64,000 nucleotides of DNA from an uncultured Spirochaetota bacterium (GCA_937872225.1 CALMRZ010000021.1:1-64000), one strand, 5' to 3'. Numbered from the stretch's first letter, positions 1-10,133 are shown. Program-made: numbers and translations. The notes: generated from the letters alone by a model not told the origin.

Positions 1-1897
1 ATTTTGATTTGCCGACAGGATTCACCGCCTTGTAGCGCCACTGGGCCCACCGGCCTGAATTGGAAATGCTTCCTTCTTTCTCGACGGACGATGCCGCTGG
101 CAGGAGGAACACCTCGGTCTTGTTCTGTGCCGGGTTTACTCCCTCGCGTTTCCAGAAGATGGACGAGTCTGTTTCCCACAGGTCTACCGCTACGAGCCAG
201 TCGAGTTTGTCCATTGCCTGGGCGTTGCGGTTCGCGTTGGGTCCGCCCACTACCGGGTTCGTGCCCATGAAGAAGGCGCCCTTGATAATGCCCTTCAGCA
301 TGTCCTCGAAGAGCATGATGTACGGTGCAGGCTTGCTGAACTTCGGCAGCCAGTCGTAGCAGAAGTTGTTTTTCTTGGTCGCGGCGTCACCGTACCAGGC
401 CTTGAGCAAGCTTACCAGGTACTTGGGCCGGTTCGACCACCAGTTGATGCTCATCGGGTCCGCGGTCTGGGGCGTGGTCGCGTTGTACGCGTCCAGCGTC
501 GCGTGGTCTTTGGCATTCGGTGCCGGCATGTAGCCAGGGATGATATGGAATAGAAGCGCGTGGTCCGTCGATCCCTGTACGTTCGATTCGCCCCGGAGGG
601 CGTTGATACCGCCGCCGGCGACTCCCATGTTGCCCATGAGGAGCTGAAGTATGGCCAGTGCCCGCACGTTCTGGGTGCCCACCGTGTGCTGGGTGATGCC
701 CATGGCGTACATGACCGTTGCCGCCCTGTCGGGCTTATGGGTCGATGTGAACAGCTCGGCCACCTTGAGGAAGGTCTCCTTCGGGCAGCCGGTAATGGCA
801 GCGACTTTCTCCGGCGTATAGCGTTCATAATGCTTCTTCATGAGCTGGTACACGCACTGCGGGTCCTTGAGGGTCTTGTCGCGCTTCGGCACCTTCTTGG
901 CGTCTGTCTGATAGGTCCAGGTCTTGCGGTCGCCGTAATTGCGTTTGCCCGCGTCGTAGCCCGAGAAGAGGCCATCGTTGAATTTGAAGTCCGGGTTTAC
1001 CAGGTATGACGCGTTGGTGTATTCCAGCACGTATTCCTTCTGAATGAAGTTTTTCTCAAGGGCGTAGTTGATGATGCCGTTGAGGAAGGCCAGGTCCGTC
1101 CCGGAACGTATCGGCGCGTACAGGGACGCGAGGGAGGCCGATTTGGTGTAGCGGGGGTCTACAACGATGAGCTTGGTTCCCCGCTCTTCCATTCCCTTGA
1201 CAATCCAGCGGAATGAAATGGGATGGTTTTCGGCAGCGTTGCTGCCTATCATAAGTACGACGTCAGCGTTTTTGATATCGATCCAGTGATTCGTCATGGC
1301 ACCACGGCCGTATGTTGCCGCCAGACCGGCGACAGTTGCGGAGTGTCAAATTCGTGCCTGGTGTTCGAGGTACGTGACGCCTATGGTCCTCATGAATTTC
1401 GAGAGGACGTAGCATTCCTCGTTGTCGAGGGCCGCGCCGCCCAGGCTCGCGATCCCGGGGGTCCTGTTTACGGTCACCGCTCCGTCCTTTTCCTGGAAGG
1501 TGGCGTCGCGGGTTTCCTTGACGCGCCGGGCAATCTTCTTGATGGCGTCTTCCCATGATATCTCTTCCCACTGTGTGCCGTAGGGCTTGCGGTACTGAAC
1601 CTTGGCTAGACGACGCTGATTCACGGCGACCTGGTAAAGCGCGCTCCCCTTGGAGCAGAGAGACCCCTGGTTGATGGGATGGTCGGGATCGCCTTCAATG
1701 TTGACGATCTTGCCACCCTTGGTGGAGACGATCAGCCCGCAGCCAACGCCGCAATACGGGCATATGGTGGTTGATTCTTTCGTGCCGCTCAGTTTGTCGG
1801 CCGATTTGCAGCCGCTCAGGAATGCTGTGCCGCCGACAAAAGCACCGGCCGCTGTCATGCCCGAGAGTTTAAGAAAATCCCTTCGGGATAAAGGCAT
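1..1897 (-). CDS. fdnG: Formate dehydrogenase catalytic subunit, selenocysteine-containing (FdnG type), partial
   Basis: Molybdopterin enzyme that oxidises formate to CO2; it runs off the left edge, so only about 632 residues are visible. The N-terminus has a twin-arginine signal (SRRDFLK, residues 4-10), so it is exported folded; Cys30 in LSGC could also be lipidated. A 4Fe-4S site follows (Cys46, Cys49, Cys53, Cys81). The frame meets TGA at 1346-1348 within HQARI-U-HSATV, exactly where FdnG proteins carry selenocysteine (residue 184), and stays open to base 1. The continuation matches E. coli FdnG closely (GRGAMTNHW, then NALRGESNVQG). A SECIS-like hairpin follows the TGA. Software that stops at the TGA would report only 183 residues. 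The electron-transfer subunits are not in the window and probably lie to the left. Confidence 0.95.
1317..1333 (-). promoter_or_regulatory. Bacterial SECIS-like hairpin for selenocysteine insertion
   Basis: On the minus strand, 12 nt after the in-frame TGA, the sequence GTCGCCGGTCTGGCGGC folds into a 6-bp stem (one G-U pair) with apical loop GGUCU. The loop matches the SelB-binding loop of the E. coli fdhF and fdnG SECIS elements and the distance is typical. Seen directly; function inferred. Confidence 0.85.
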
Positions 1898-2289
1898 ACG
1901 CTACCTCCTTGGAATGTATACGCAACATGGATTGCATTTTTATGCTGTAATTATTTTACTATTATAGATATTAATTTTTTTCGAGAGTTATATTGCAACA
2001 TATTTTTCTTGGAATATGGCCTGAAAAGAAGGTATATTGAAAAAAGTTATACTCGTTAAATACCGATAGATAAAACTAACAAATATTAACAAAAAATGAC
2101 TCTATATGTTCATTGAAAATTTACTGAAAACAAATTATTAACGTGAAAAATCATCCGTCAGATGCTTGACGCCGCCTCTCAATGGTTAGATATTGATCAC
2201 AGAGTTTGGATGAAAAATCATATGACAGGCGCGGTTTCAAGCGGTATACGGTGAACCGTTGTCAGACAGTTTCATCGAGGTGACGCCCT
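1898..2289. other. AT-rich divergent intergenic region
   Basis: Spacer between the leftward formate dehydrogenase and the rightward peroxiredoxin, much richer in A/T than the flanking genes, so it probably holds both promoters. A TTGACG box at 2166-2171 lies 15-17 bp before an AT-rich hexamer near 2188, a weak sigma70-like candidate for the peroxiredoxin. I see no RNA gene or ORF. Confidence 0.4.
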
Positions 2290-2937
2290 ATGCGAACAGT
2301 AGTTCCCGTCGTGATCTGTGCGCTAACGCTGCTGTTTTCCTGCACCCAAGCGAAAGGACCGGCACGTCCCCACCCAGGACCGGACAGCGGCAGAGTAGTT
2401 CCCCCTATCAACCGTCGCGTGCCGTCTCTTGACCTCGATGCATATCAGAACGGCACCTTGAAAAAAATCAGCCTCGCGGGTTACCGCGGGAAATGGCTGA
2501 TCCTGTTTTTTTATCCCGCTGACTTCACCTTCGTGTGCCCCACGGAACTGAAGGAGCTGGCTGATCTATACCCTGAATTCAAGAAGCTTGGCGCCGAGAT
2601 TGTCAGCGTCAGCACGGATTCTGCCTATGTGCACCGGGCCTGGCACGGACAGAATGATCTGGTGAAGGCCGTGACCTATCCGATGTTATCCGACCGCAAC
2701 GGCCGGTTGAGCAGGGAACTCGGCGTCTACAATGAGGAAGCCGGCACCTCCCACCGCGCCAGCTTCGTCATCAATCCCGAAGGCGTCATCGTGGCCTGCG
2801 AGATCCATGACGACGCAATCGGCAGGAGCGCCGAGGAACTGCTCCGCAAGGTTTCAGCCGCGGTTATGGTCGGCAAAGGCGGCGGCTATTGCCCGGCGGG
2901 ATGGAAGCAGGGTGAAGAGCTGATAAAGCCCCAATAA
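2290..2937 (+). CDS. Lipoprotein peroxiredoxin, typical 2-Cys (AhpC/TSA family)
   Basis: Thiol peroxidase of 215 residues. The first 18 residues form a lipoprotein signal ending in LFSC, so it should be anchored on the periplasmic side through Cys18, which is unusual for AhpC-type enzymes. The peroxidatic cysteine is Cys83 in FTFVCPTE and the resolving cysteine is Cys201 in the C-terminal YCPAGW, the typical 2-Cys arrangement. The next gene, 21 bp downstream, encodes an exported CxxC protein that could be its reductant. A role in protecting the anaerobe's periplasm from peroxide is inferred. Confidence 0.9.
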   Translation: MRTVVPVVICALTLLFSCTQAKGPARPHPGPDSGRVVPPINRRVPSLDLDAYQNGTLKKISLAGYRGKWLILFFYPADFTFVCPTELKELADLYPEFKKLGAEIVSVSTDSAYVHRAWHGQNDLVKAVTYPMLSDRNGRLSRELGVYNEEAGTSHRASFVINPEGVIVACEIHDDAIGRSAEELLRKVSAAVMVGKGGGYCPAGWKQGEELIKPQ

Positions 2938-2958
2938 AACAGTAATGGTGAGAAGCAG

Positions 2959-3459
2959 ATGAAACGTTTCGTTGTCCTGGTTTGCACGCTGGCGCTTGCG
3001 GCTGGTCTTTCACCGGCGCGGTTCGCTGACGGCGCGGAGGGCCGCCTGTACCTCCATTTCTTCAAGAGCCAGGTCTGCCCTCATTGCCGGCTGGCGGAAA
3101 GGGAGCTCCCCGCTGTGATAAAACGCTATCCCCGCATCACCATGGTCACCTATGACGTGCGTAACGCCATGAACCAGGTCGATGCCGTCAACAGGCAGAA
3201 TCTGGGAACGTTGATCGCCATGCTGCAGCAGATACACGCCCGCAACGGCGGCAGGCCGTTCATATATGAAGGCAACACCCCCCATGCCTTTGTGCTGGTC
3301 AACGGCGTCCCCTATTATGTGAAAAAGCTATCTGACGTTACGACGATCAAGAAAGAGGTCCCGATTCCGGTTTTTATTCTTGGCGATAGGGTCTATGTGG
3401 GATACCAGGCTTCCACGCTCAATCAGGCCATCGCCTGGTTCAACACCGGGAAAAACTGA
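2959..3459 (+). CDS. Exported thioredoxin-fold protein with CPHC motif
   Basis: 166 residues with an N-terminal signal peptide (cleavage near residue 26) and a redox motif Cys40-Pro-His-Cys43 after a strand YLHFF, the arrangement of thioredoxin-fold and DsbA-like proteins. A later VPIPVFILGD segment fits the cis-proline loop plus strand. It lies 21 bp after the peroxiredoxin, almost certainly co-transcribed, and may reduce it. It matches no named Dsb class that I can identify. A hairpin at 3493-3513 follows, without a clear T-run. Confidence 0.75.
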   Translation: MKRFVVLVCTLALAAGLSPARFADGAEGRLYLHFFKSQVCPHCRLAERELPAVIKRYPRITMVTYDVRNAMNQVDAVNRQNLGTLIAMLQQIHARNGGRPFIYEGNTPHAFVLVNGVPYYVKKLSDVTTIKKEVPIPVFILGDRVYVGYQASTLNQAIAWFNTGKN

Positions 3460-3665
3460 AGGTTCAGACGCCTCTGAACGCCCCCCTGATATTCTGGCCG
3501 TAACGCGGCCAGATACTTCAAAAAAGCAATTATCATAACAGATTCTGTTACTCATCGCCACCGGTGTGGTGGGATTTTCTTCGTTAAAATAACTCATTGG
3601 GAGGATTGTTGATTCCATCGAATAACTGTACATTAAACATGTAATGATTCAGGAAGGAGGCGCCC

Positions 3666-4766
3666 ATGGCCGCGTATGATTATAACCGGGAAGCTTTAAC
3701 CAATCTGAAGATTGAAGACACGTCCCTCCTCGATCCCCTGGTCGATTTTACCTCCGCCCGTGAAGCGCATCTGAAAAAGGACCATTCGCGCCGCGACAAG
3801 AGGCTTTCCCTCAAGGAGGCAATCGGCGAATTCGTGAGGGACGGCGACGTGCTGACCGACACCGGTTTCAGCTATGTCCGGACCCCCATGCAGGCCTATT
3901 TCGAAATCCTGCGGCAGAAGAAAAAGGACATCCAGATGATCGGCTCGCCGAACTCGAACCAGAGCTACATGATCGCCTTCGGCGCCGCCCGCTATTCCCA
4001 TAATTCCTATTCCGGGGCGGAGATGCGGGGATACGACCGCGCCTATTCGAGGGCCGTCATAGAGGGTAAAACGAAAATACTGTCGGAGTGGAGCCACGGC
4101 ACCATGGCCCAGGGCTTCAAGGCGGCCCACCTCGGTGTTCCGGGCCTGTTCAGCAAGCAGCTCCTCGGCTCGGACATTTTACGGTACAACGCCTACGTGA
4201 AGGTGATGCAGAACCCGATGCGCGCGGACCCGGACCCGGTTGTCTTCGTGCCGGCCCTGTATCCCGACATTGCCATCATCCATGTCCAGGCCGCCGACCG
4301 CTTCGGCAACGCGCGCATGTACGGCCCGCCGATAAACGACATCGCCCTGGCGGCCGCAGCGCGGCGCGTCATCGTCACCGCCGAGGAGATCGTGCCCCCC
4401 TCCGACATTCGGAGCAACAACAAGGGCGTGGTCATACCCTTTACCTGCGTGGACGCCGTGGTGGAGCTGCCCTACGGCGCGGCGCCCGGGAGCATGCCCG
4501 GCTGCTACTACTGGTCGCGGCAGTGGTGGGAAAAGCTTATGCGCTGGGCGTGCCAGTCGCAGAAGAACATCGAGGAATACTTCGAGTACTGGGTCTTCTC
4601 CTGCAAAGACCAGTATGATTTCATAGAGAAGCTGGGCGGGGCGAAGTGGATCGCCAATTCCCGCCGGCTCACCAAGGCTGAAGAGTATGACAACGAGGAC
4701 CTGGGCTTTGATTTCTCCTACGGGGAGTTCAAGACCATCGAGACCGAAACAGGCATATACTACTGA
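3666..4766 (+). CDS. gctA: CoA-transferase family I, subunit A (glutaconate CoA-transferase type)
   Basis: 366 residues, somewhat longer than the roughly 320 of Acidaminococcus GctA. Family I CoA-transferases move CoA between carboxylates. Motifs include the opening VRDGDVLTDTGFSYVRTPMQ and the later PALYPDIAIIHVQAADRFGN. Start ATG 3666 has a strong AGGAAGGAGG site. Subunit B follows after 40 bp. The true substrate (glutaconate, 3-oxoacid or another acid) cannot be told from sequence, so the symbol is by homology. Confidence 0.8.
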   Translation: MAAYDYNREALTNLKIEDTSLLDPLVDFTSAREAHLKKDHSRRDKRLSLKEAIGEFVRDGDVLTDTGFSYVRTPMQAYFEILRQKKKDIQMIGSPNSNQSYMIAFGAARYSHNSYSGAEMRGYDRAYSRAVIEGKTKILSEWSHGTMAQGFKAAHLGVPGLFSKQLLGSDILRYNAYVKVMQNPMRADPDPVVFVPALYPDIAIIHVQAADRFGNARMYGPPINDIALAAAARRVIVTAEEIVPPSDIRSNNKGVVIPFTCVDAVVELPYGAAPGSMPGCYYWSRQWWEKLMRWACQSQKNIEEYFEYWVFSCKDQYDFIEKLGGAKWIANSRRLTKAEEYDNEDLGFDFSYGEFKTIETETGIYY

Positions 4767-4806
4767 GACGGGCAGCCGCCGTTATCCCAAAAGGAGGAAA
4801 TGATCC

Positions 4807-5598
4807 ATGACAGATATGAAACCGGCCAACCCCCTTGAAATGGTAGCCTACAATCTTTCCCTTCAGATCGAGGACCACCAGGTGGTCTACGTGGGGACCG
4901 GCCTTCCGATGGTGGCGGCCATCCTCGCCCGCAAGACCCACGCGCCGAGCATCACTCTGGTGTACGAGTCCGGGGCTCAGGACCCGCTGGAGGGCGGTAT
5001 GCCCTGGTCCGTGGGCGGGCCTTTCACCTGGCGCAAGTCGCCCATGATCCTGGAGATGTCGTACTCCTTCGGCCAGGCTTACAACGGCTACGTGGACATC
5101 GGGTTCCTGGGCTTCGCACAGATAGACATGTACGGCAATATCAACACCCACATGATCGGCACCGATCTCCTGAAGCCGAAGGTGCGCCTCACCGGTTCGG
5201 GAGGCAACAACGACCTGTCGTCTTTGAGCGAGAAGATGGTCCTCGTGGGGCTTCAGTCGCCGGACAAGTTCGTCAAGAAGGTCGATTTCATCACCTCGGT
5301 CGGGTTCCTTGAGGGAGGCGATTCGAGAAAGAAAGCCGGCCTCCTGGGACAGGGGCCGGTGGCGGTGGTGACCAACGCGGGCATCTACGATTTCGAGCCT
5401 GAGTCGAAGCGGATGCGGGTAAAGTCGCTCCACCAGGGCGTGGCCTTCGGCCTGGCGCAGATGGCCACCGGCTTCGAGCTCCTGAAGCCTGACGGCGACA
5501 TACCGGTAACGCCGATGCCGTCCCCGGAAGTGCTGGACATTTTGCGGAACGACGTGGACCCCCTCGGGGTGTTCACCTCCATGCCCGGATCGAAATAG
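4807..5598 (+). CDS. gctB: CoA-transferase family I, subunit B (glutaconate CoA-transferase type)
   Basis: 263 residues, near the usual length. The VYESG motif places Glu54 exactly where the catalytic glutamate that forms the CoA thioester sits in Acidaminococcus GctB, so the enzyme should be active. An AGGAGG site lies before ATG 4807. It works as a heteromer with the preceding subunit. No dehydratase or decarboxylase of the 2-hydroxyglutarate pathway is nearby, which leaves the substrate open; fermentation of an organic or amino acid is the likely context. Confidence 0.82.
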   Translation: MTDMKPANPLEMVAYNLSLQIEDHQVVYVGTGLPMVAAILARKTHAPSITLVYESGAQDPLEGGMPWSVGGPFTWRKSPMILEMSYSFGQAYNGYVDIGFLGFAQIDMYGNINTHMIGTDLLKPKVRLTGSGGNNDLSSLSEKMVLVGLQSPDKFVKKVDFITSVGFLEGGDSRKKAGLLGQGPVAVVTNAGIYDFEPESKRMRVKSLHQGVAFGLAQMATGFELLKPDGDIPVTPMPSPEVLDILRNDVDPLGVFTSMPGSK

Positions 5599-5739
5599 GC
5601 GCGGCCAGCGGCGCCGGTAGGACAGGCTGAAAATTTCTTGATAATTTCTTTAACTGGAGCAATGTAGAACATGGGGAAAGGGGACCGCCCGGTTCATGAA
5701 GGGTTCCCGAAAAACATATTTCAGCCAGGGAGGTGCAAC

Positions 5740-6018
5740 ATGCATAAAAAATATGAGTCAGGAACGTTCTGCCGGAGCATCAACTGCCCGCAGCATGCGC
5801 CCCTGGAAGGCCTGTCGGGAGACGCCTATCTGGAAAAAAAGGCGGCGCACTGCAAGGATTGCTACGCGTGGAAGTTCCTCAACTGGACCAAGGACAACGG
5901 CTGGCGCATCGTCATGACCATGCCGGAAATCTCCTCCAAGCAGCTGGCGGCCATGATCAAGGGCATTGACATCGTGAGGGTGGAAGACCTCACCGAGGAC
6001 GAGATCCTCTGCCTGTAG
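5740..6018 (+). CDS. Small cysteine-containing protein of unknown function
   Basis: 92 residues from ATG 5740, chosen because GGGAGGTG lies 6 nt upstream; an in-frame upstream start at 5671 has no such site. Cysteines come as C-x5-C (FCRSINC) and C-x2-C (CKDC), a pattern fit for binding zinc or an iron-sulfur cluster. The C-terminal half is a small alpha/beta segment without cysteine until the last residues (ILCL). It may belong to the CoA-transferase operon, 141 bp downstream. I do not recognise the family. Confidence 0.65.
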   Translation: MHKKYESGTFCRSINCPQHAPLEGLSGDAYLEKKAAHCKDCYAWKFLNWTKDNGWRIVMTMPEISSKQLAAMIKGIDIVRVEDLTEDEILCL

Positions 6019-6035
6019 GGGATGAAGCGGGACGG

Positions 6036-6515
6036 TCACCGGTCTGACAGCACCACGGAGGTTTCCACCTGCCGGTCCGGTATCTTCCAGTATTTTTTAA
6101 GGAGGCGGTCCTTCTCTTCCGGCGTGACCAGTCGAAAGCCATGTTTCTCGTAAAAGCGGATGGCCCACCCCGCGTCGGCCCAGGTCCCGACCAGGAGGGG
6201 TCTGCCGGTTTTTTTAACGAGTTCCGCAAGAAGCATGCCGCCGATTCCTTTTCTCCGCTCTGAAGTTTTCACATAAGCGTGGCGTATCAGGGCCACATCG
6301 GCCACGTCCTGTATCCCCATAACGCCGATAAGCTTTCCGTCGTCTTCATGACCCCAGAAGCGTATGCCGTCGTTGATTTCACGGCGCAGTTCTTCCCGCG
6401 GTATATAGGGATCGTGCCACCGGTCTTCCGGGATCACCCCACGGTAGGCCTGCGCCGCGTCATTTATAATTGTGTACAGTGCCTCAAAATCGGCGTCAAC
6501 ACATCGGCGGATCAT
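6036..6515 (-). CDS. GNAT-family N-acetyltransferase
   Basis: 159 residues from ATG 6515, which has an AAGCGAGG site 6 nt upstream; a longer frame to 6575 lacks support. The acetyl-CoA loop appears as RRKGIGGMLL and the family's C-terminal AIRFYEKHGF motif is present, so a functional acetyltransferase is likely. The substrate is unknown. Its 3' end faces the preceding rightward gene (convergent, 17 bp gap). Confidence 0.82.
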   Translation of the reverse strand: MIRRCVDADFEALYTIINDAAQAYRGVIPEDRWHDPYIPREELRREINDGIRFWGHEDDGKLIGVMGIQDVADVALIRHAYVKTSERRKGIGGMLLAELVKKTGRPLLVGTWADAGWAIRFYEKHGFRLVTPEEKDRLLKKYWKIPDRQVETSVVLSDR

Positions 6516-6626
6516 TGGATGCCTCGCTTTTGCCCGGCGCGGCAGAATCCGCGCCCTATGACGAAGGTAGGGCAATGAAGATCATAATGTCAATCCATAT
6601 CTTCGCCCGGCGCGCCGGACGGCGGG

Positions 6627-7456
6627 TTACTGCCTCGCTTTCTGGAAGATGAAATAGCGGTACTCCCACAGGCCGTCCTGGAGATACCGGTAGGCCTGCG
6701 ACCCGATGGTGCCGCTGAACTGCTTCACGAATTTCCGGTATAACAGGGGGACTTTTCTTCGATGGCCCGCATTTTAACATCATGGGTCAGCTCCATGGAC
6801 CTGAGGACGTTGTCCGTGATGTTTTCCTCGTGGAGCATCGTGAAGCCGATGCCGGCCATCTTCTTCCGGATAGATTCCGAGCCGCGGGTCGTCCTGAAAT
6901 CCGCGATAAGAAAATGCCCTCCCGGCCTGAGGACCCGCCGCACTTCGCCGATGAACCGGCTGAAAGAGGAATAGCAGTGCGACGATTCGACGTTGATGAC
7001 GGCGTCATAGGCGCATTCCTCCAGGGGCAGCGATTCGGCGTCGCCGTGGAAGAACCGGAGGTTGTCGTCGCGGTGATGGTTCAGGGTAAAGGCGATGGAA
7101 CGGGCGGAAAAGTCGACCCCGGTCATGGTCCGGGGCATGAACGTCCTGTTCACGTACGCCGCGCCGCCGCCTCTGCCGCATCCGATCTCCAGGACGTCCT
7201 TCCCGGCAAGGGGGATTCCCGAGGCGACCTTGTGGTAGAGCTGTATCGACTGGTGGAAGGGGTAGTCGCCATTTTCAAGGGAAATCCACGGGGCTTCCCG
7301 GTCGGGATACTGGTAGCCGTAGTTCATGAACAGAAAATCGGGATCGTACCGGGGGTGCGCGATCTTCCAGTACAGGTACCGCCAGACCTGCTTTTTAATG
7401 GCCGGTGTCAGGTTGACCAGGGATATGACGAGGCCGGAAAATAAATTCGAAAACAT
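6627..7456 (-). pseudogene. SAM-dependent methyltransferase (phthiotriol methyltransferase-like), frameshifted near the 3' end
   Basis: Class I methyltransferase: VLEIGCGRGGGAAYV is the SAM-binding motif I, followed by VINVESSHCYSSF and RRVLRPGGHFLIADFR. Start ATG 7456 follows GGAG and gives an N-terminus resembling mycobacterial phthiotriol dimycocerosate methyltransferases. The open frame ends at 6725 after EEKSPCYTGNS, but a second frame carries the expected family ending (PLLYRKFVKQFSG, then GLWEYRYFIFQKARQ, stop at 6627). One extra base in the CCCCC run near 6750 would join them. It is therefore a one-base deletion, either real or a sequencing error. Acceptor unknown. Confidence 0.8.
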
Positions 7457-7657
7457 CCGCGTCTCCGTAACAAAAAAATAGCCGTGCATGCCGCGTTTTT
7501 TCCATGGGATACGGTACAGGCGGGCGGCCGGCGTGTCAGTCAATTACATGGAAATGATGGTGAAGTGATCGGAGGCGGTAATCGGTAAGAACATCCGTTT
7601 TGTCAAGGGGAATGCGCGCTTTTTCATGCCGTCCCGGTTTTCAGCGGGATGCCTGAT

Positions 7658-9667
7658 TCATGGGGCCAGCAGCTTCTTCAGCATGGATGACAGCTCGACC
7701 GCCGTATAGGGCTTCTGGATGAATCCGACGGAACCGCCGGAGGTGATGCGCCGGATTTCCTCGTCTTCGGCAAGGCCCGATGCTATGAGGACCTTCACCG
7801 AGGGATTTATCTCCCGCAGCTGCCGGAGCACCTCGTTGCCGGAAATCCCCGGCATGGACAGGTCGAGGATGACGGCGCTGATGCCGTCTGCTTCTTCGTC
7901 GTAGGCCATGACCCCGTCTTTTCCATTTGTCGCGGTGATAACCTCGTAGCCGCACTGCTCCAGCATGCCCCGGGCGATGCGCAGGATCGCCGCCTCGTCG
8001 TCGATCACCAGTATGCGTCCGGTGCCGCGTTCTATGGCCTCGGGGGTTGTGCCCCTTCCGGCGCCTGCTGCAGCCTCGGCCAGCGCCGGAATATATACCG
8101 TGAAGGTGGACCCTGATCCCGGCTCCGAATACACATCGATAAAGCCCTGGTGCTGGGTGACGATATTGTAGACCATGGCGAGGCCGAGGCCGGTGCCGCT
8201 TCCCTGCGCCTTGGTGGTGAAGAACGGCTCGAAGATCCTCTTCCTGGTCTCCTCATCCATGCCGATGCCGGTGTCGCTTACCTTTATGCGGGCATAGTCG
8301 GCGTCTGCCCGGGCCTGGGGATGGACAGCGCACGTGTTCTCGTCGCATTTCACGCGCGCGGCCTGCACCGACAGTGTGCCGCCCTCATCTCCGCGCTCGT
8401 TTCGCATGATGGTCATGGCGTGGGAGGCGTTCACGCAGAGGTTCAGGATGACCTGCTCGATCTGGGTGAAGTCGGCGTTTACCATAAGGGGAGAATCCTG
8501 CGAGGGAAAGTCCAGGTTTACCGATTTCGGGAAGCTGTTCTTGCAGATCTTCAGCACGTTCCGGATTGACTGCATGATATCGACCGGGGCGAATTGCAGG
8601 TTCTGGCGCCGGGACAGGGTCAGGAGCTGCCGCGTGACCTCCGCCGCCCTCCGGGTAGACTCGCTGGCGGTATCCAGGTATTTCCTGAAGGCCTCTTTCT
8701 GCGCAAGGTTCTCCTTTTCCGCCAGGAGCTCCAGCAGGTTCAGGCTCCCCAAGATGCCGCCGAGCATGTTGTTGAAATCGTGGGCGATCCCCCCGGCAAG
8801 GGTGCCGATGGCTTCCATTTTCTGGGCCTGGATGAGCTGGGCCTGGATGCGCTCCTTTTCCTCGGCGGCGCGCTTGCGCTCGCTGATGTCCCTCACGATC
8901 GCCTGGATATGGGTTCCGCCGCGCAGCTCCATGGCGGTGAGGCTGACATCCGCGTAAAATGTCGACCCGTCGGGCCGCCGGTGCAGCCACTCGAAGTGCT
9001 GCGGCCAGCCCTCCATGGAGGCCCTGATATAGCCGAGTGCCTTTTCGACGGAATCGCTTCCATCGGGCTGCGTGGCCGGCGAGAAGTCCGCCGGCGAGTG
9101 CCCGATGATCTGTCCGCGATCGCACCCGAAGATCTCCAGGGTGCTCCTGTTGCATTCGATGAACGTGTCGCTCTTCATGATGAGTATGGCGTCGCCGGCG
9201 TTCTCAAAGAGCTTCTCGTAGCGTTCCTTGCTTTCGGCCATGGTGATATTAGCCGCTTCAAGCTCTTCCTGCTTTTTCTTCAGCTCCGTTTCAAGGTTGT
9301 ACCGGTGCAGGGCCGTGTCGATGGTTGAGTAGAGGTTCTGGCGGTTTATCGGCTTGACGATGTAGCCGTACGGCGCGGTTTCACGGGCACGGTTGACGGT
9401 CATGATGTCCGCGTTGCCGGTCATGTAGATGACGGGGATGTTGAAGCGTTCCTTTATCGCCATCGACGCGGCGATGCCGTCGATTTTTCCCGACAGCACG
9501 ATGTCCATGAGGATGATATCGGGCCGGCTGCTCTCGGCTTTTTCTATCGCGGCCTCGCCGTTTGAAACGATGCCGATGACTTCAAAGCCGAAGCTCTTGA
9601 GGTTGTTCTGCACGTCGAGGGCGGTTATAGCCTCGTCCTCGACAATGAGTATTGTTTGTTTTTCCAT
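7658..9667 (-). CDS. Hybrid sensor histidine kinase with N- and C-terminal receiver domains
   Basis: 669 residues, cytoplasmic, no membrane segment. Order: receiver domain (phospho-acceptor Asp55 in IILMD, residues 5-120), coiled coil, PAS domain (about 150-265), HisKA dimerisation domain with His296 in GGIAHDFNN, HATPase domain with DTGIGMDEE and [10 protein letters not shown], and a second receiver (Asp602). This receiver-PAS-kinase-receiver layout suits a phosphorelay that takes input from another kinase as well as a PAS ligand. No DNA-binding output gene is adjacent, so its target is unknown. Confidence 0.93.
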   Translation of the reverse strand: MEKQTILIVEDEAITALDVQNNLKSFGFEVIGIVSNGEAAIEKAESSRPDIILMDIVLSGKIDGIAASMAIKERFNIPVIYMTGNADIMTVNRARETAPYGYIVKPINRQNLYSTIDTALHRYNLETELKKKQEELEAANITMAESKERYEKLFENAGDAILIMKSDTFIECNRSTLEIFGCDRGQIIGHSPADFSPATQPDGSDSVEKALGYIRASMEGWPQHFEWLHRRPDGSTFYADVSLTAMELRGGTHIQAIVRDISERKRAAEEKERIQAQLIQAQKMEAIGTLAGGIAHDFNNMLGGILGSLNLLELLAEKENLAQKEAFRKYLDTASESTRRAAEVTRQLLTLSRRQNLQFAPVDIMQSIRNVLKICKNSFPKSVNLDFPSQDSPLMVNADFTQIEQVILNLCVNASHAMTIMRNERGDEGGTLSVQAARVKCDENTCAVHPQARADADYARIKVSDTGIGMDEETRKRIFEPFFTTKAQGSGTGLGLAMVYNIVTQHQGFIDVYSEPGSGSTFTVYIPALAEAAAGAGRGTTPEAIERGTGRILVIDDEAAILRIARGMLEQCGYEVITATNGKDGVMAYDEEADGISAVILDLSMPGISGNEVLRQLREINPSVKVLIASGLAEDEEIRRITSGGSVGFIQKPYTAVELSSMLKKLLAP

Positions 9668-10022
9668 CAGTCAGAACGCGCCTCTGGTCTCCGCTCGTTG
9701 ACTGCAGATTCGTTTGTATTGGATATAGAGAAACCCCTGTGCCTTACGGGGATCACCCACTCCACACCTGACAAATCATGTCCCATTCATTAAATATACC
9801 TATAATTTCTTTAAACAGCTTTTGTTTTGATAAAAAAAGAAATTTTTGTTGTTATTTCCGTTTGTCTTACTGAAAGAGAAAAATTACCCACGATAAAGTA
9901 GTTGTTTTGCGGCTTTATTCGCGGAAGCGCCGGGTACCGTTCTGAGAACATGAAAACATTGAAAAGCTGTTTGCGGCCGAATGAATTGACGTCACCTCCA
10001 TCTTTCCGGAGGCACTATCCAT
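9668..10022. other. Intergenic region, AT-rich, no gene seen
   Basis: Between the histidine kinase start and the tRNA-Val terminator. It holds A/T-rich tracts around 9830-9870 and probably the kinase promoter. I found no ORF with a ribosome site and no recognisable RNA. Confidence 0.4.
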
Positions 10023-10054
10023 AAAAAAGCCATGTATTTCTTCATGGCTTTTTT
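10023..10054 (-). terminator. Rho-independent terminator after tRNA-Val
   Basis: A perfect 12-bp inverted repeat (AAAAAAGCCATG / CATGGCTTTTTT) with an 8-nt loop lies just downstream of the tRNA on the minus strand. The A and T runs at both sides would let it work in both directions. Confidence 0.85.
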
Positions 10055-10059
10055 GTCTG

Positions 10060-10133
10060 TGGGCAATGCTGGACTCGAACCAGTGACCTCCTGCATGTGA
10101 GGCAGGCGCTCTAACCGACTGAGCTAATTGCCC
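10060..10133 (-). tRNA. tRNA-Val (anticodon CAC)
   Basis: The minus strand reads as a full cloverleaf: acceptor GGGCAAT pairs with ATTGCCC, D-arm GCTC/GAGC, anticodon stem CCTGC/GCAGG around loop CTCACAT with anticodon CAC, and T-arm ACTGG/CCAGC around TTCGAGT. The discriminator base is A and CCA is not encoded. Confidence 0.95.

Noticed and set aside
4088-4618. A long second frame of 176 codons inside the CoA-transferase A gene
   Set aside because: It reads against the codon use of gctA, is rich in Arg, Gly and Pro, and has no homology or ribosome site; a shadow of high G+C.
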